Assembly: GCA_946894095.1 (NCBI GenBank)
Contig: OX335660.1
Span: 9,739,001-9,803,000 of the forward strand
Direction of reading: 5' to 3'
Length of the DNA stretch: 64,000 nucleotides
From: Incurvaria masculella
Lineage: Eukaryota > Arthropoda > Insecta > Lepidoptera > Incurvariidae
Under the pieces are notes generated by a model. The model searched no databases, was not told the origin of the DNA, and saw only the letters and a list, made by a program, of their open reading frames with translations. The translations under genes and the position numbers were made by a program. Below are positions 44,589-55,979 of this stretch, one piece after another (within the stretch, counting starts at the first letter, position 1; each line of letters begins with the position of its first letter).

Positions 44589-45722
44589 ATGCAATTTAGT
44601 TACAAAATCTTTTTAAACATAATAAAAATCACATTCAGTGAGGTACCTTTTGCTCATAAGGGACATCATACGTTTTTAGCGCCAAAATCTCTGTCAATAT
44701 AGCCCTTACTTCGCCATTTGCAGTGAGATGTATTTCGGCGTCAAGAAATTCCTTGATATGAACCGAACGAAAGCCGGAGGATTAAAAATAACAAATAGGC
44801 ATGGAATTGTGTTTCTTGTTTGCAAATATTTTGGAAACAAAACCTTTAGATCTTTGTCTAACAAAATATACAAAATCAAACAACCAAAATTGTTTTTCAG
44901 TCAATTACATTTATTATGACCGTGTACAAATCTCGTTGAAAACTGAACACACGGCACCGCCACGCCCCATTCATCCGTCGTCACAGCCTACCCCCTACGA
45001 AAGGGGTAGGCAATAAATCATAAATAGTGATTAATTAATTGATCTGTGAGCGGCGAGGGCTCGCCCCCGGGGCGCGGGCTGCTGTTTTAATGCTATTATA
45101 CCGGCGACTGGGAGAGGGTTGAGCGCCGGATTGTGGTAGGGTTTGGGAGTGCGCCACTTAATCATCGTTACGTCAAAGTGTTTCGTTTTTGATGACATTC
45201 GATATTGTCATTTTAAGTGTACGTTTAATTATGCCCTTTTGCAGCGTTATACAAACGTGAATTGGTATTTCATTCCATATTGTATATAATTTTGTCTCCG
45301 ATGCCGCATTTTAAATAATTATGTTTAAGGCTAATTTTTTAAGTCTGATTATCAGCCAGATAACTATTCGACGGATTTATTTACGCCTCTGCTAATCCAT
45401 CCGTTATAGTAAGTCCATATTTTTACTAGTAGAATTTCAGTAAGATATTTGTGATAGAAGATATAATTCTCCGGTAAAGACTATTCGTCTTTTGACGAAT
45501 GTAATTTAATGCTATCAGTCCGATAAGTACTATATGAGGATTGAAAAATCGGTCATTAGTCGGCTTAAGACATAGATATTTATAAATGTGAGCAATAAGG
45601 TTTTGTTTATTAAGTTTGTTTATCGTTCGGATGTATCTGTCTCTGTAGCTCGGACCGGCCTAACAGGATTTGTCCCAAGACCTGCCTAAGGTTTTATCTA
45701 GTTTAAGGTATATTTTTTAATG
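44589..45722. other. No gene; GC-rich patch
   Basis: 45045-45090 is GC-rich (GGCTCGCCCCCGGGGCGCGG). Otherwise AT-rich without recognisable features. Confidence 0.4.
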
Positions 45723-45985
45723 TGACATATATGTATGTATAATCGACCGTGAAGCAAGGACTAATTGGTGATAACGGCAATATGTTTGAATATTCAATAT
45801 TTGCAGTCAATGTCCGCAACGCAGATGTATGTAGGTATAATCTTAAACACTGTGTTAGTAGGAGGCATTCATTACTGGCGGAGGGACTTTAGAAAAATTC
45901 CAAATTATGGGTATACAGCCGGTGGCGAAATTGGTAGACGCAATACTCGCGAATGGTGTGTTTTGCTGGTTCCTAAACCTCGTGA
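45723..45985 (+). repeat. Repeat E, second copy with tRNA-Leu-like segment
   Basis: TATAATCGACCGTGAAGC, GTAGGAGGCAT, CCAAATTATGGGTATACAGC, then GGTGGCGAAATTGGTAGACG (45918 onward) and GCTGGTTC. The T-arm equivalent has decayed (GGTTCCTAAACC), whereas the D-arm block is identical to the 30.2-kb copy. Confidence 0.6.
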
Positions 45986-48385
45986 AAACCCCCATTCACG
46001 ACTTTCGCGTGACTGACGGCCCTGTCAACGTGTTGAAATCTAGTCAAATAAGTCCAAGAAGTCAAGAACTTTCACTGTCCATTATCCTAATATAATCCAT
46101 CATCCTGTTGATGAAAATCCATTTACCTATAAAAAATTAGTCCTGGCCGTGGCATTTTCCCCAAAGTACAAACAAACAGAAAATCAAATTTCAGGCCGGC
46201 GTAGTTTTTACGGCCACCGTCTAAGTTCGAAAGCCCATGGGCATCATCGGGTGCAGTCGGTTTTTTTTAGCATGTTTGGACGAAACCGGAAACACGACCG
46301 AGAGACACCAACAACGATTGCCAATAGGCTGACTCGGGTCTCCCACTGGACAGCTAGGTTAGCCGTGTGCACGCATAAGGAATACGACGTTGGCAAGACG
46401 GCTATTCTTCTGCGAGGGGAGTTCCATTCTCACAGGCCATCTCGATGGAGGGAATCAATATAACGATATTACCATTTACGTTCAGTGGGAGAGAAGACTC
46501 TATTACAGGTACCGAGAGAATTATCGGGAATTTCTTTCATTAGTTAAACATTTTCATTCATGTCCGTCCTCATCATTCGTTTTATTAGTATAATTATTTG
46601 TAAACTAATTTCGAAAAGGAGAAGATTTTCAAAACGGAAAATCAAACACGTTTTAGTACTTTTTGTGACAGCTTAAGATTTATTCTCCTCGCAGCCCCAG
46701 TACAGATCTTATAGGCCAATAGAGCCGTTTTGTAGGACATTAGAGAACAGCGCCATTGAGCACAAACCAAAGATATCCATTTTATATTTTTGGACGTAAG
46801 GTGGCTCTCTAGAGTGATATCAACCACATTTTTTTGTGTTTGTAGTAGAAACAACACCTTAACCTATTTTATTTCCGCACCCTTTTTTTGCTCTCCATGT
46901 TGTGCGATACTACAGTTATAGATATCACTGTATAACTACAAATAAAGGAGAAATGGTATTTCATCATCAATTCATATAATAAAATCATATTAATTCATAT
47001 AATAAAAAAGATGTATGTCTGTACATTTTTCATACGAATTTTTTTTTTGCTTAAATCGCTGGAATTATATACATTATATTATCCCGATTGTCGTGAAATG
47101 AAGCCATAACAGACTCAGGTACACATGCACTTTTATATATCTGTTATGGATGAAAAAACATCCTTCATTCCAAAAACATAGCAATCTTACAAATCTCAAC
47201 TTGCAAATAAACTTAAAACAAACACACACATTATCTTGAAACATGGTGATGATGTAGGTACAACCTGCTGACCTCTTGCTGTAGAGTAGGTGCTCTGCAT
47301 GTGTCGCTGTGAAAGGCGAACAATCAGGAAACGCACACACGTCAATCACCAATTACAGCGCACTTTGTCCGGTGTCATGCGCTGGTGACCAATCACCCGT
47401 CCGAATTTAAATATACGTTTGGAATTCAAATCCTATCAAGATTCATTCTAACAGAAAATCACATATTTTGAATGATTTGAAACTCAATCTTAAGTAATTT
47501 GAATCATATTAAGTAATTAAGTATACCCTTACTCGTTTAATACAATCGTCTATAATTACACTTTAATCCATAATTTCAAAACGAACCACAAGGCAACCAA
47601 TAAGTTGGCTGCAACAGGTGTGTTGTCTAATTTAAACACTGCTAAAAGTTTTTTTTATTTTGCACCCTGAAATTATAATCGATTTTAATTCTTAATTCTT
47701 TAATTCGGAAGTATTATATTCGTACAGTCGACAAATGCTCAAAAAGTATCTTCGGTTATGTTATATTAAAACTTGATATCAATGATAATTTTACTGTGCA
47801 AGAATAACGCAAGAATGTATATCACTGTACAATCAATATAAGTAACAATCCCTATAAGTGTTGCCTAAAGTCAAAGTATTTTTGCTGGTAATCTTGTCCT
47901 TCAACCGGAAGTAAAACTAGTGCGAAGCTGAAAATGTTTTGATGTTTCCGATTACATTCTTACATAATTTTGTCTTCAGGTTATTTTTCATTTCTTCCAT
48001 TAGATGTATATTACACACTCGGATTCGTCATTTTTTTTTTCCTTTTTTTTTCTCCTGTCGGTTCGATTACTTCTGGCGAAGAAGAGCCGACAAGAAACTT
48101 CGTCAGGTTGGTCATTGTATTATTATTTTTTCCAGTGATACTTACAAACTAGTTTACAGTGATTGATTGATTACTACTGCTCACAAATAACATTATTATA
48201 AGAACATTATATACATTGGTGAGGAGCAAACTCTTGACTACTATAATGACATCTTATTCTAAATTAATAGGAATTATGATCTAAATTATTCAGGTGTAAA
48301 AAGCCATCGTCATTTTTGATATAAGGTAATATCAAATTAAATATAAGTTAGTAAATAAACAAATTCATACTACAATGTAGTACCC
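45986..48385. other. No assignable gene
   Basis: 46149-46593 contains overlapping plus-strand frames of 104 and 67 codons with no recognisable domain; its left part (46190-46265) is a minus-strand piece of repeat F. The remainder is AT-rich, T-runs at 48029-48050. Confidence 0.4.
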
Positions 48386-48573
48386 ATGTCAGAGAAAATA
48401 ATAATAATAGAAAATAATAATAATAATAATAATAAATTTAAAAAAAAACACGATACAGAATTGTATCGATTGTCAAGTTGTTAGCTTAAAAAAAAATTGA
48501 TAAATTGGTAGTACCGTGTTAGGTACCCGGTCAAGTATGTAGTCATGAGCTTTAATTTAAACAAGTTTTCTAT

Positions 48574-51389
48574 CTAATAAGGCTTCCTGGATAGTGGAGT
48601 AGCTTTTTTTATTAATACTGATTTCAATTTGCTCTTAAAACATTTATCTCCTAATTTCCTAATCTCCTCTGGAATTTTGTTGTATAACCTAATACTATTG
48701 CATATAAAACTTTTTGAAAATTTTGATGACCTATGCTTAACATTTTGTAAATCAGTTTTATGTCTAGTATCGTAGTCATGTACATCAGCATTTAAGGTAT
48801 TATGGTGCTTATATTTCCTAGCATGGCAGAGATTTTGATACACATATGCGCTAGGTAGGGTCATAATTCATATTTCGCTGAATACATTCCTACAAGAATC
48901 TATAGCTTTCATGCTAAAAATACAACGCAAGGCTCTTTTTTGCAAGACAAATATTCTATTTGCTTCTGCTGCATTTCCTCAAAAAATTAGTCCATACAAC
49001 ATGAGACTATCGAAGTAAGCAAAGTAGATAGTTTTTGCAGCTTGTGTGCCACAGAGTTCCTTTTTTTAATGGCATAACAGGCTGAGCTCAGTTTACCAGC
49101 AAGACTGTCTATGTGGGGTTTCCAGCAGAATCTATTGTCAATTATTAATCCCAGAAAAGTTAATTCATTAGCCATGTTTAACGATAATTCCTCTACAGTA
49201 TTGGTTACGTCTTCATTATTTTTACGCCTATGTGCCCCAAGAACAAAATTCATTACATTCGTTTTATTAGTATTTAACAATAGATTATTGTGTTCAAACC
49301 ATGATGTGAGCGACTTAATTACTGACAAGAAAACCTCCCGCAGTTCAATTATATTTTTATTTTTCAAAACTACTGAGATGTCATCTGCAAACATAACTAG
49401 TTCTATGTCTTGCCCGATTGAACCGGAAATGTCATTCACATAAATCAGAAAGAATAATGGACCAAGGATAGAGCATTGCGGTACTCCTATTGTAACAGGG
49501 TCAACATCCGATTTTATACCACTGACCTCACATATTTGTTTTCTGTTTTCTAGGTATGTTTCACATAAACGTAGCTATTTTTCTCTTACTCCATAATACT
49601 CTAATTTTAATAACAATATATCATGTCTTACACAGTCAAATGCCTTTGATAAGTCACAGAAAATGCCATATGTGTGCCGAGAATCATCCAAAGATGTTAA
49701 TAAAGTTTTTATCATAGATGCAATGGCATCTCCTGTTGACTTACCTTTGCGAAATCCAAATTGTCTGAAATTTAATAGATCGTGTTTAGTGAAGAAGTGA
49801 GTCAAACGTTTTTCCATAACTTTTTCAAAAACCTTGCTGAAAACTGGTAGTAAGGAGACCGAACGGTAATTCTCAACATTATTGTGACATCCTTTTTTAT
49901 ATAATGGTATGACCTTTGCTATTTTGAGGGAATCGGGAAATGTGCCATTTTCTAGACTTTGATTTATAACTTGTTTTAGAGGATTTATGACACCTGTTAA
50001 TGACCTTAGTAACTTAGGGGAAATATTCCAAAGATATTGAGAACGTTTAGACTTAAGGTCTCTAAGAATTTTTTTAACTTCTAAGTATGTGACAGGACCG
50101 AAAGTAACTGATGCAGTGCTACGTGCTGTATAATCCTGCAGGTGATTTAATGCTAACTGTGTGTTGGAGTAAATTTTATTTCTTGAGGTTTTAGCCACTG
50201 AAGTGAAGTATTTATTGAAGTCATTTGCAATCTTACAACCATCAGATACAATGTCTGCCCCAATTTTTAATTTGATTTGAGTATTTTCAATAATAGGTGC
50301 TTTGCCCGTTTCTTCTTTGATTATACTCCAGGCCATTTTAATATTGTTTTCGGAATTTAGTATTCTGTCCTTTAAAAACAACTGTTTTGCCCTAATTGTG
50401 ACCTTTTTAAAAACTTTCCTGTAGAGAGATACATATGACTTAAGGTCTGTACTTTTGTTTAACTTAAATAAATCATACAATAGAAATAATGTTTCCTTTG
50501 AAACCATGATACCACGTGTAGCCCACTCTGCAAACTTTTTTTTGTTCGATATTTTTATGCGTTTTAGTGGCATATGCATATTTACATAGTTCATGAAGGT
50601 ATTAAAAAACTGTTTAAAAGAGATTTTTTCTGAAACCTTACCAAATTCAGTATTCAAGTCCATATTTAAGGATTCAATTCTATGCTTATTTACAGTTCTT
50701 GTCACTGTGAATGAATGTGTGACATTCATTTTGCATTCATTTTTTACAGTTATCAACTGGGCATAATGGTCTGACTGTATACCTGTAAATACCTTTGATC
50801 CATGGACTTGACCATCAGTAAAAATATTATCTATACACGATGCACAAGTGTTAGTCACCCTCGTGAACTCAAATATTGTTTGTTGAAGCAAAAAACTATC
50901 GAATAAATCCGAAAATTCATGTTTTCCCCCTGTATCTAATGAGAAATTTACGTTTAAGTCCCCACATACTATTATTGATTTGCTATTGTTTTTATTAATT
51001 TTGTATAAACATTCTTCTAGTTTTTCTATAAAAAAGGATATGTTTCCTGAAGGAGACATATATACACATAAAACAAAGAAGGAATTCATTTTGTTGCAAC
51101 TTATTTCAAATTCTTTGTCAACTGACATGTTTACAATATCTAGCCTATTTTTTGCTCTCACCCCATTTTTGATGAGCACGAGCGTGCCCCCTCGTATAAA
51201 GTTCTTTCTGTGACTACTGCTTGCAATTGTGTAGTTATGGAGGTGATGAGTGTTGATTTCATTTACATCTATCCAGGACTCGCTAACACAGTAGATATCT
51301 ATGTTATATTTTTTTAATACTAATTCTAGCATTTGATTTTTGCCACGTAGGCCTTGAACATTTTGATGGCATACAATTAAATTATTCAT
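48574..51389 (-). pseudogene. Retrotransposon ORF2 (endonuclease-RT), broken
   Basis: From Met at 51389: APE endonuclease with HQNVQG, SESWI, CGDLNVNF and SDHYAQ (near 50758-50780), then reverse transcriptase with KVIPLYKKG, RQFGFRKGKST and DLSKAFDCVRHD. An in-frame TAG lies at 49575-49577. The same frame then continues through GVPQCSILGP (Gly replaced by Cys in the usual PQGS motif) and the catalytic FADD to about 49060. There, a seven-A run needs one more A to restore the frame (AKTIYFAYFDSLMLYG follows). Two TGA codons at 48979-48981 and 48868-48870 interrupt the remainder, before the typical C-terminal LYNKIPEEIRKL. Lacks RNase H. A dead copy; Jockey/CR1-superfamily placement is firm, the clade is not. 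Confidence 0.8.
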
Positions 51390-51625
51390 TGGTATATTTT
51401 TCGAAGTAACATTTTTATTATTTATATTTTTTTCTGTCGGTATAAAACGATCTATATCCTCTGTGGCATTTATTCTAAAAAAGAATTTATATCTTCACTA
51501 ATAATGTAGCTACTTTCTTGTGTATGCTCTGTGCATGTAGCTATAAAACGCAAGAACGAGGTTTTTATTGTGTAGTTACACTTTTGCACATTTTGCGCTA
51601 TAAACATGAGTCCCAAGTTACTAAT

Positions 51626-51655
51626 ATGACCATTTCTTAAATAAGAAATGGTCAT
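51626..51655. repeat. 14-bp near-palindrome
   Basis: ATGACCATTTCTTA and TAAGAAATGGTCAT are separated by AA. It lies near the inferred 5' end of the decayed retrotransposon. Confidence 0.8.
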
Positions 51656-52019
51656 GGTCACGTGTATGTCTGTTAGGTCCACATTCGTTCATGCCGATTT
51701 TGTAGAATCTGACCACGAAAATATCTGAAATATTTGATCACAAAAATAGTTATGACTCTATTCTTAACGTTAACTTAGTTCACTTAACATAATGAATGCT
51801 TTAAAATAAAATAATTTCAAAGACAATCACTGTTGTGTTGCTTAATTATAAAGCATTTAGCCAGTACTTCCATAGAATCATTCAAAAGTTGGTCTCAAGA
51901 GTGAAAAAAAAAATAACCTGTATCTTTAGTGTCATATGCAGAGGAGAAAACTCATTATCTAAAACTAGGATTGAGTGACTATTATACATTATTATCTGCG
52001 AATATATTCGTTTTATTAT

Positions 52020-53460
52020 TATACTAGCAGCCCGTCCCGGCTTTGCACGGGCATAATATAATTGAAAAAATATTATTTTGACACAATGATACACAAATAA
52101 ACCCCTTACATATGTTCTTAGATTTACACCGTCGCTGTACATAATGTTTTGAAAACTTACCCCCTGTTTACCCTTATTACGTAGAGTTCCTAAAAAAAGA
52201 GCATAAACCTACATTGAAATATTTGAAATAAAAATAACAAATTTTGTGAATATATTTTTTTGTATTTTTTTTTCTTTTCTGTATTTTTTACTTTTATGTA
52301 TTTTTCATACTATTAATTATTTTAAAAAGGTCATAACCACAAAACAAAGCCATTAAATAAATAATTTATTGAGTTAAAGCCAGGGAGTAAACATTATTTG
52401 ATGTTGTTTTATTTTTCACTAAATAATTAGCTTAACTGTTATTATGATACTTTTGAGATTACCGCGGTCGTTAGACATGTTTGAAAAATGTTACGGCTTT
52501 TGAGAATGTCTTTGGAGAGTGTATCTTCCTGCCGCGTGAAAAGCCATAACATTTTTCAAACATGTTTAACTGTTATTAGCTACCTACATCTACTACTATA
52601 ACCTACAACTAAAAAGTATTTAATCGAAAATCATAAAAACTATTTAAGTCACTTATTTATTAGGATAACTAAATGTACAACATATATTAATGGGTCTAGT
52701 TCTGAAAAGAACTTTTTGAATGCGTTTAGTTACCTACTAAACTAATTATCATCAAGCGACAAAATATTATCAAGCGACAATTTCTTAAATTCCGCACACG
52801 GCTGCTGCGTAGGGAGCCGACTGACATCTCTCTCCCGTATCTCTGAGTGACGCCTACAAACTCTAAAACGTATAGTTTGTCAAAGGGAAGTTTTTTCTAA
52901 TTTTTAAACTCATGATATCTTTCGAATGAAATGTCTGAGTCGAATAATTCAAAAAGTAATATAAAGGTATTGAAACAGTCTTAAATAATAATTTATTTAT
53001 TTTGATAAGGATTCATATCAAGGTACAAATAAAGAGCCTTTTCTAGCGGCGGTATTTAAATTTTTATTTTAAAATAAATGCACACTTATTGTGACATAAC
53101 TATAATAGTTAGATGTATGCAGTTGCGACATTTTTTGTAGATAATAATGTGTTCTATAAAATTGTACTACATCAATTTGTTCTATCGTGAATAGTTTTCG
53201 CAGCGCACGCGATGTAAGGAACATTCTTGGTAATTTTTTTGCACCTTGGGTTACGTTATCGGAGTTTTGGTAAGGATCCCTAATTTTTTTAAGATAAAAC
53301 ATAGTCTATGTCCCTCGGATAGACTGTAGCTTTCCAACGGTGAAATAATTTTTCAAATCCGTTCAGTAGTTTCCTATCTGTTCATGTATTTGAGCCTATT
53401 CGGTTCAAATACACAAACAATCAAACCTTTCCTCTTTATATAATAGTATAGATAGAGTAT
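52020..53460 (+). repeat. Dispersed repeat debris with a 27-bp hairpin
   Basis: Opens with CTAGCAGCCCGTCCCGGC and closes with CCTTTCCTCTTTATATAATAG, preceded by ATTTTTCAAATCCGTTCAG. I recognise these as ends of common lepidopteran dispersed repeats. Within it, 52475-52501 and 52539-52565 are inverted repeats of 27 bases matching at 26 positions, with a 37-base loop. There is no protein frame of interest, and whether this is one element or several is unclear. Confidence 0.5.
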
Positions 53461-53754
53461 AGATTAGAGAGCTCCGATAATAAACGCGTCCGATCACTGC
53501 TAAATTCAAAGTGCTAGAACCGCAGCCTCCGACGCACTATTTATAGGCACGCTCCCACCGCCCGGCCGGCCGGTACTGCCGCAAACCTACGTCCCGCAAT
53601 TTTTAAATCTGTAATATCTTCGAAAATATTCATTTAAATCATATGCTGTAAACGGCCATATAAATCTATATTAAATCAACAATGTATTTAAGGTATTTAA
53701 TTGGATAAGGATTAATGCTGTATTGGTTAAAATCGCCTCGAAAATTAGCCATTA
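53461..53754. other. Unassigned spacer
   Basis: GC-rich around 53550-53590 (CCCGGCCGGCCGG), otherwise AT-rich. Confidence 0.4.
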
Positions 53755-54160
53755 TTTGTCGTAAAAAGTTAATGACAAAAAAAAATTATTGTGGTATATC
53801 CATAAGAGATAGACGTATACCATCGCGGAGTTTTCTGTAGACTTTTTCAATGTGTACAATACTTAGTACATTATTTCGATAAATCTCGTAGGATTCAGCC
53901 TGCGTTTGCAATGTAAGCGGAAAAAATGTAATTTATTACGTCATCACATTGGAAACCTCAAAAATAACAGTATTTCTCCACTATTTAATGGATGTTATTA
54001 TACATATAAACCTTTCTCTTGAATCACTCTATCTATTAAAAAAAACCGCATCAAAAGCCGTTGCGTAGTTTTAAAGATTTAAGCGAACATGGGGATATAG
54101 GGACAGAGAAACCGACTTTGTTTTATACTATGTAGTGATAGTGATTCAGACAATGAAGGT
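53755..54160 (+). repeat. Dispersed repeat ending TACTATGTAGTGAT
   Basis: The right part reads GCCGTTGCGTAGTTTTAAAG, ATAGGGACAGAG and TTTGTTTTATACTATGTAGTG. I recognise this as a frequent lepidopteran repeat end, possibly the 3' part of an RTE-like element. Translation shows only stop-interrupted scraps. Confidence 0.5.
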
Positions 54161-55429
54161 CCGATTCTTGGAGTAGTGCCGCTACAGTTAGGTTACGTAG
54201 TATTCTGTGGGTGCTCTAGATAGGTTATTCCAGCAGCTGTAGGTAATTGGCTTTCCTTCTTGTGTCTAGCTGACTGATGGATGGCGGGAACGCGCGAGTG
54301 TTCTGGGGGGATCGTCACACTAGTCAGATGGGTTAGAGTACATACATTACTTTAAGCCGTGGTGAAATTCTCGCTTGAATTATATTTATATTATTTCTTT
54401 ATATTTTTATATTTATTATAACTAGCAGACCGGGTAGGCAGATGCTGTCTTACCACCGACTCCGACAACAGCATCATCTACCGGGTCCAATTAAATCTAA
54501 CAACTATCCAGGTGACCCTATTAATATAAGATTGTCTTTTATCTCAATCTGTTAAGCTGTATAGGAGCATAAGAGATATAAAAAATTAAAATTATGCTCG
54601 TTCTAGAACCATGTCTCGAGCCGTTTTTTCGATAAGAAAATAGGAAATAAATGATTTTGTTTGCGTAATTTTTTGGGCAGCTCAGTAGCTACAGCAACTG
54701 GCATGTGATCCGAAGGTCATAGCTTCGAATCCTGTTTAAGGCTAATGCACACGTTAAAACAGATGACAATACTCAATCGTCACAAAAATATATTTTAGAT
54801 CGGTAATATACTATCCAATGAAATATTTTTCTATAATGAATATCAGAACTTTAGAAATGCACTATTATGACAATAATTTCTAAATGTCATCAGTTGCGGC
54901 CCGTCGATTTTCTGTAGCGAAAAGTAAAACACCTTATTACCTACGATAACATATATTGGTGTCGAAAACCCAGTATAGGTAGAGTTGCTACGTGGCGGGC
55001 ACAGGTGTGGATCCCGTTTCTTCATTACCCACAACCGATATCCGCAGAAGCCGTAGCAATTATTGCCAACCCTGTTTGGTAATCGGTTTGAACGGAGGAA
55101 ATCGCACATTGTTACCTTAAAGACACACTCTTTAAGAACTTAGATTATTAGATAAAGTAACCCGAAATGCCCATTTAGTTTATAAGTAGAGATTGGACCG
55201 TGGTGTTCATAAACGGTTTTTATAGTTTATAAATGTGAATATGAATTGCGTATAATGGTTCTTTATCGATTTTAGATGACTAGCTGATGAGTTAAAATAC
55301 CCTGTTGAATCTCTTTTTTATGTATGATGACTGTTTGTAATTTTAAAATAGTCATTGAAACCATTGAGTTATGACTGATTAGAACTAAGCTCACTTTGGT
55401 GATGAATATTTTTTAGATTTAAACATGCT
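54161..55429. other. No gene called; tRNA-like scrap at 54673-54740
   Basis: CAGCTCAGTAGCTACAGC followed by CATAGCTTCGAATCC has A-box/B-box-like spacing and looks like a SINE head. An 88-codon minus frame (54843-55109) with several cysteines is unrecognised. Confidence 0.4.
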
Positions 55430-55979
55430 TTAAGGTGGCCCATCCCGCTCATCTCCCCATACAAAAGGGGAAAGAAGATCACGCCCATATTTCTTGTCAG
55501 AGATCCAAAATTTTGCTCAAAATAGCTTTATTTGATCGAACTAGATGTCTGATGACCATTGGCATTGTAAAATTGTGTTTGGTTTCTAAGTTATAAAGTC
55601 CGAAAGTTCGAATTTTTCACGCGTTTTATACAATAACTTTGGAGGTAAATTACACAATGATAAAGTAAGAACATCTTAAAAAGATTAGTCATCAGACATA
55701 GCTTATTTAATCAAGATTTATGATCTATTTGGTTTTTGTTAGGTTTTTTACTACAGCGGTCGTGGTTTACTTTTAGCTATAAGTCGTTTTGAAATTAAAA
55801 TTGTCGTAAATCTTACCAAATCATACGCTATGCACATTGTCTTTTTTGTGGACATGTTGCATCTTCCTCATCACGGAGCCTGTCTTATTCTTTGAAACAG
55901 AGAAGGTCCCAGAGCGCAACAGGACGGTTTTGTACCGTGCCCGCGAATGAGTTAGGCCCGCCGGTTTGGGCCACCTTAA
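55430..55979 (+). mobile_element. 550-bp TTAA-flanked MITE, copy 3 of 3
   Basis: TTAAGGTGGCCCATCCCGC to GGTTTGGGCCACCTTAA, the best-preserved termini of the three copies. Nearly collinear with 722-1271, same length and orientation. Confidence 0.8.

Larger units (their letters stand above)
48386..51700 (-). mobile_element. Decayed CR1/Jockey-type non-LTR retrotransposon
   Basis: Minus-strand LINE covering an endonuclease-reverse transcriptase ORF2 and a 3' end with (ATT)n microsatellite (48395-48441 on plus as AAT repeats). This is consistent with the short simple-repeat tails of CR1-type elements. The 5' limit is uncertain; a 70-codon frame at 51470-51682, just upstream and in a different frame, may be an ORF1 remnant but is not recognisable. 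Confidence 0.75.

Noticed and set aside
46149..46593. Pair of plus-strand frames (104 and 67 codons)
   Set aside because: The first starts in a repeat F fragment and neither product contains a recognisable motif.
54843..55109. Cysteine-containing 88-codon minus frame
   Set aside because: Cysteine spacing fits no family I know and there is no signal peptide or splice context.
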